A stretch of DNA of 64,000 nucleotides, taken from NCBI GenBank assembly GCA_039976075.1, contig JBDWFY010000009.1, positions 434,001 through 498,000 on the forward strand, in the 5' to 3' direction. Source of the DNA: JBDWFY01 sp039976075 (lineage in GTDB: Bacteria > Pseudomonadota > Alphaproteobacteria > Rhizobiales > Stappiaceae). Under the pieces are notes generated by a model, which made no database searches, had not been told where the DNA came from, and saw only the letters and a list, made by a program, of their open reading frames with translations. The position numbers and the translations under genes were made by a program. Of the stretch, positions 60,258 through 64,000 are shown piece by piece. Position 1 is the first letter of the stretch; every line of letters starts with the position of its first letter.

Positions 60258-62459
60258 CTAGGCCGCATTCATGATTTTGGGCACGACCTCTTCCGGAGGG
60301 CCTTGCAGCGCAATTTGGCCGCCACTCATATAGATGACACGGTCTGCAAGACGCATATGACTGGGTCTTTGCGTAACGATGACAACGGTCGATTTGCCTT
60401 TTAAGGATTTGATTTTGTTCATCAGAAACTGATCGCCGGCAAAATCCAGGTTGTTGCCGGGATTATCGAGCATGTAAATCGCATTTTGCTTGATAAACGC
60501 CCGGGCCAGAATGATGCGCTGTTTGACGGTATCCGGAAGCCGTTTCAGCAATGTTCCGGTCAGCCGTGTCTCGAGACCTTCAGGCAACATATCCATGTTT
60601 GTCAGGAGGCCAACCTCGTTGGCAGCCTGTTTTAGATCTTCGTCAGACGCCTGCGGATCGGCCATTCTCAGATTCTGCGCCACCGTTCCGTAAAAGAAAT
60701 CCGGTGCTTCTGGCGCATAGCCAACTGCGTGGCGCCATTCGCCGGAATTTAGCTGCCGTACATCCAAACCATCAGCAAGCACAGCTCCTCCCTGCGGTGG
60801 ATAGAGCCCCAGCAGAACCTGTATGATGGATGATTTCCCTGATCCGCTCGGACCGGTTATGGCCACGACCTCACCCTTTTTGATTGAAAGATCCACGCCG
60901 CGCAGAGCCGGTTCCTGACGACCGGGATACCTCAGAACTATCGATTTCAGCATCAGGTTGCCATCGAATTTGCGGTAGACACTGGGCAGCTCGCCCGGCT
61001 CCCGTTCCACAGGCATGCGCATGAGTGCATTGATCTGCTGGATTGTCTGCTGGACTTGGCCAATCCTTGTCAGGCTTAAAAATGCCTGGTTCATGGGGTT
61101 CAGGACACGCCAGGCAAGCGCCATCACGGCGATCAGCGCACCGTGCGTCATATTGCCTTCCAGAACCCGGATTGTCCCCAGACCCAGCACCGCCACGCCG
61201 CAAATTGTCATGATCATTTGCGAAATCGCTTGCAGGCTTTGCCCGACCTGACGTGCTTTCATGTTCTTCACGGCGAAATCGGCGCATAGATTTCTATATC
61301 GTTCTATCCAGATGCCTTCTGCCGACAGGTCTCGGATCGTTCGCTGCTGAGAAAGTGTTTCAATCGTCAGGTTTTGCAGTTTGGATTTTGCTTCGCCGGA
61401 AGCGCTGATTGCGCGTTTTGTTACGGGAATGGCAATGGTGGCGATCCCGCAATAAACCAAAAGGAGTGCTCCGGGCAGCAGGGCGATCGGTCCTCCCACG
61501 ATGTACAGAGCGACAATAAAAATAATTGAAAAAGGGAGATCAATCAATGCGTTGGCGAGGGATCCGGTAAAGACGTCGCGCACGCTTTCAAATTGCCGCA
61601 GACGTGTGATCTGGGCGCCGATGGGGGCCGATCCAGTCAAAGAGAGTGGAAGATGCAACAGCTGAGAGAAAGTTGCGTTGCCGACGATGTTATCAAGTCG
61701 GGCTCCGAAGTAAGCCTGCATGCGACCCTTGATGCCTTTGAGCGCAATTTCGATAGTGAGGATGATGCAGATTCCGATTGTCAGTGTTACCAGAACATCC
61801 GGCGCCTTGGCTCCAATCGCTTTGTCATAAACCGTCATTACATAAATTGGTAACGCCAGCGCCATCAGGTTAAGCAGCAGACCCACGCAAAAAATCAGGA
61901 AAAGCACGGGAGAGAATTTTTTGAACAGAATGGAGAACCATCCGTGCCTGCGCATGACATCCCGCTCGCTCTGCACGTCCAGCGGCGCAATGAGGTAGAC
62001 TGACCCTCTTTTTTGTTCTCTCCGGCTCAGAAATACCGGTTGCTGAGTGCTGCCGCACAAGGCGCGAATTGATCCATCGCGCTCTCTGGAGAGGCAAACA
62101 AACAGTTCTGAACCTTGTTGGTAAACTGCCGGGAAATGATCGTCCGACAATTTGCTCAAGCCATGCGCGGCTTTGGTGGTATCAAAATTTAGCCGGGTAA
62201 GAACTGCCCTGAGGTCGTGCAACGAAATGATCTGGTCAAAGTGAGGCAGGGCCTCGAACAGGTGACGCTCGACGCCGTGCCACTCCAGCGCCTGGAGCAA
62301 CGGCATCAGGCAATTTTCAGCCGCCGAGCCGGACTTTTTTGTCCCCGCCAGTGTATCTTCCAACTGCAAGCCCAGTTGCTCAGCCAGATTTGAAAGTTGC
62401 TGATGTACCGGATTCTGCGGTTCATTTGATCCGCTTGTATTAATTGACTTTTCCGTCAT
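60258..62459 (-). CDS. Type I secretion ABC transporter with degenerate ATPase motifs
   Basis: A 733-residue protein with an N-terminal C39-peptidase-like domain (about residues 40-150, lacking an obvious catalytic cysteine), a six-helix membrane domain (about 170-460) and a C-terminal ABC domain (about 500-730). Walker A (GPSGSGKSS) is intact. The Q-loop glutamine is replaced by glutamate (YAPEAPDFF) and the signature reads RLPDTVKQR instead of LSGGQ. The Walker B glutamate is asparagine (MLDNPGNNLD) and the H-loop histidine is glutamine (VTQRPS). It probably pairs with the next gene product, whose stop overlaps its start by four bases. Confidence 0.88.
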   Translation of the reverse strand: MTEKSINTSGSNEPQNPVHQQLSNLAEQLGLQLEDTLAGTKKSGSAAENCLMPLLQALEWHGVERHLFEALPHFDQIISLHDLRAVLTRLNFDTTKAAHGLSKLSDDHFPAVYQQGSELFVCLSRERDGSIRALCGSTQQPVFLSRREQKRGSVYLIAPLDVQSERDVMRRHGWFSILFKKFSPVLFLIFCVGLLLNLMALALPIYVMTVYDKAIGAKAPDVLVTLTIGICIILTIEIALKGIKGRMQAYFGARLDNIVGNATFSQLLHLPLSLTGSAPIGAQITRLRQFESVRDVFTGSLANALIDLPFSIIFIVALYIVGGPIALLPGALLLVYCGIATIAIPVTKRAISASGEAKSKLQNLTIETLSQQRTIRDLSAEGIWIERYRNLCADFAVKNMKARQVGQSLQAISQMIMTICGVAVLGLGTIRVLEGNMTHGALIAVMALAWRVLNPMNQAFLSLTRIGQVQQTIQQINALMRMPVEREPGELPSVYRKFDGNLMLKSIVLRYPGRQEPALRGVDLSIKKGEVVAITGPSGSGKSSIIQVLLGLYPPQGGAVLADGLDVRQLNSGEWRHAVGYAPEAPDFFYGTVAQNLRMADPQASDEDLKQAANEVGLLTNMDMLPEGLETRLTGTLLKRLPDTVKQRIILARAFIKQNAIYMLDNPGNNLDFAGDQFLMNKIKSLKGKSTVVIVTQRPSHMRLADRVIYMSGGQIALQGPPEEVVPKIMNAA

Positions 62460-64000
62460 CGGATCGTTGCCTTTGCACCGGCCGTTTGCCGCTCGGATTC
62501 GACGACCGGCTGAAGAATGCCATGGGCAATTTCATATCGACGGTCAGCAATGGCGAGCATTGAGGGTCGATGGCTGACAATCAGGATTGTCAGCTGCCCA
62601 CGTAGCTTGTGCAACGCTTTGATCAGCGCCGACTCGCCAAACTGATCCAAAACGGAGTTCGCTTCGTCCAAAATCAGAATACGGGGACCGGAGGCAATCG
62701 CCCGTGCAATTGCAATGCGCTGTGTCGTTGAAGCAGGGAGGTTTTCGATGATACCAGCACCCAGCAGTGTGTCATATCCTTGAGGGAGCAGGTGGATATC
62801 TTTTTCAAGACCGATCAGGGCAGCGGCACGGCGACCGTGTTGTGCGTCCGAGCTGCATCCGAACATGGTCAAATTGTCGAGGATTGTGCCGCGAAACAGG
62901 GGAGCTGTGGCACCGACATATGATATCTGATCGCGCAATGCCTCATGGGTCGGGCCGTATAAATCGATCCCATCCAAATAAATCGAACCTGCCTGCGGTT
63001 TTTGATCTCCACTGACGATTCTCATCAAAGTGGAGCGCCCGCTCCCGTCAGCGCCCCTCAGGCCGATCATTTCGCCCGCTTTGAATTCAAAGGCAACGCC
63101 TTTTAAAGTATCGTTTTCTTCGCGTTCGTATCGGTGACTAAGTCCGGAGGCCACCATTGTGCCGCTTATTGGCGAAACGGTAATCGGGGACAGGTTCGCA
63201 AGCGGCAGCTCGAATAGCTTTTCCGCTTCGGAGCTATCATGACGAATTCGTTGTAATTCTGTCCACGTGCTGATTCCCCGCAACATCGGCTGGATAATCT
63301 GGCCGGACAACAGCGTGCAGGCTGCGACGGCGCCCACGCTCAGATTGCCATTGATGGCCATCAGCGAGCCTGCGATGACAACGCAGACCGTGGAGAATGT
63401 CGAATACATACCCGCGGCGCTTTGGGAATCGTTCGACAATTCTATGGAGCGATAGCTGTGTTCCCCGACCTGACGCTGCAGTCGCTCAAACCGGCGCAGG
63501 ATAAGAGGTTCCATCGCCATGCTTTTGACCGTGTGAATGCCGGAAAGAACCTCGATCACAAAATCGTATTTTCTGTTGTCGTGATCGGAACGAACTTCGA
63601 CAGTCTGCTGCAACTCTCGATTTCTCCGCAGCGTAACCGCCGCAAATATGACCAGCAGAACCAGAGGCACCAGGGCGATTGGACCTCCAATGAGATACAT
63701 GACCGCAAAGAAAATCATCGTTGCCGGCAGGTCGATCGCCAGCACTCGGGAGGGGCCGCCAAAAAAGTCGCTAATGGACTGAAGGGAGTTCAGCCTGTTC
63801 ATTTGAACGGAAACCGGCTCATGATCAATGAGGTACGGGGGTGATTTGACCAGGCGCTGAAAGGCTTCGACCTGTGCCTGATAGCCAAAAGAAGCAGCTG
63901 ACCAGCCAATGACGAGACTGCGGGTGATTTTGATTGCGCCGTCAAAAACCAAAATGGCGCTCAGCCCTAAAATCAGCAGCAGCAGCGTATGGGTTGACTG
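62456..64000 (-). CDS. Second type I secretion ABC transporter (partial, N-terminus outside window)
   Basis: The frame is open to the right edge, so the N-terminus is missing; 514 codons are visible. A TTG at 63952 is not a credible start because a hydrophobic membrane segment continues upstream of it. The visible part covers most of the membrane domain and the ABC domain. Walker A has arginine for lysine (GADGSGRST), the Q-loop glutamine is lost (YVGATAPLF) and the signature reads NLPASTTQR. The Walker B glutamate (ILDEANSVLD) and the H-loop histidine (VSHRPS) are kept. Its intact positions largely complement those lost in the next gene, which suggests a heterodimer. Confidence 0.88.
   Translation of the reverse strand, partial: QSTHTLLLLILGLSAILVFDGAIKITRSLVIGWSAASFGYQAQVEAFQRLVKSPPYLIDHEPVSVQMNRLNSLQSISDFFGGPSRVLAIDLPATMIFFAVMYLIGGPIALVPLVLLVIFAAVTLRRNRELQQTVEVRSDHDNRKYDFVIEVLSGIHTVKSMAMEPLILRRFERLQRQVGEHSYRSIELSNDSQSAAGMYSTFSTVCVVIAGSLMAINGNLSVGAVAACTLLSGQIIQPMLRGISTWTELQRIRHDSSEAEKLFELPLANLSPITVSPISGTMVASGLSHRYEREENDTLKGVAFEFKAGEMIGLRGADGSGRSTLMRIVSGDQKPQAGSIYLDGIDLYGPTHEALRDQISYVGATAPLFRGTILDNLTMFGCSSDAQHGRRAAALIGLEKDIHLLPQGYDTLLGAGIIENLPASTTQRIAIARAIASGPRILILDEANSVLDQFGESALIKALHKLRGQLTILIVSHRPSMLAIADRRYEIAHGILQPVVESERQTAGAKATIR

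Noticed and set aside
62456..63952. Complete ABC gene starting at TTG 63952
   Set aside because: The frame stays open to the right edge and encodes a hydrophobic membrane segment upstream of that TTG, so the gene is truncated by the window.

Overview
The window looks like chromosome from a marine-type alphaproteobacterium, most likely of the Hyphomicrobiales (Rhizobiales). Pointers are the fixK/fixG/fixH/fixI gene style, a BA14K-family secreted protein, a RirA/NsrR-like Rrf2 regulator, a DUF2336 protein, four-subunit sarcosine oxidase and 5-aminolevulinate synthase (the C4 route to haem). Assignment to a family or genus is not possible from the sequence alone. No tRNA, rRNA, CRISPR array or intact insertion sequence was seen.

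Region 1 (1-15.1 kb) is a microaerobic respiration block. It holds a FixK-type regulator, hemN with an FNR/FixK box, an AbrB-family membrane protein, ccoNOQP with its own FNR-type box, and the maturation operon ccoG-fixH-fixI-ccoS. A small rhodanese / DUF2892 / Crp-family cluster and hemA follow. Region 2 (15.4-22.7 kb) is mixed: a single-domain response regulator, an AraC regulator divergent from a LuxR protein with a degenerate receiver, a thiolase, an acyl-CoA ligase, a 30-residue membrane peptide, an SH3b protein and a small membrane protein.

Region 3 (23.2-49.7 kb) is one-carbon and methylated-amine metabolism. Threonine is broken down by tdh and kbl, a GbdR-like regulator lies behind a structured leader, and fhs supplies formyl-THF. 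soxBDAG oxidises sarcosine, betC releases choline from choline sulfate, and a dimethylglycine-dehydrogenase-like flavoprotein lies nearby. Among these is a dispersed corrinoid methyl-transfer set: a B12 carrier protein, a methyl-THF:corrinoid methyltransferase, a RamA-like reactivator, a homocysteine methyltransferase, an MttB-family methyltransferase, a methylene-THF-reductase-like protein, DUF1638 and a Virulence_fact-domain protein. The parts match a methionine synthase split into separate polypeptides, with an MttB enzyme able to feed methyl groups into the same carrier. The four enzymes expected to touch the carrier each have an arginine-rich terminal tail, and the carrier has a strongly acidic N-terminus. 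This is the most interesting observation in the window.

Region 4 (49.9-58.3 kb) has a BA14K gene below two CRP-like palindromes, an oligopeptide ABC operon (oppA-oppB-oppC-oppDF fusion) with a strong hairpin between oppA and oppB, the Rrf2 regulator, and a DUF2336 gene with a terminator. Region 5 (58.8-64 kb) is a type I secretion-like operon on the minus strand. It encodes an HlyD-like adaptor and two tandem ABC proteins whose nucleotide-binding domains are both degenerate; the second runs off the right edge.
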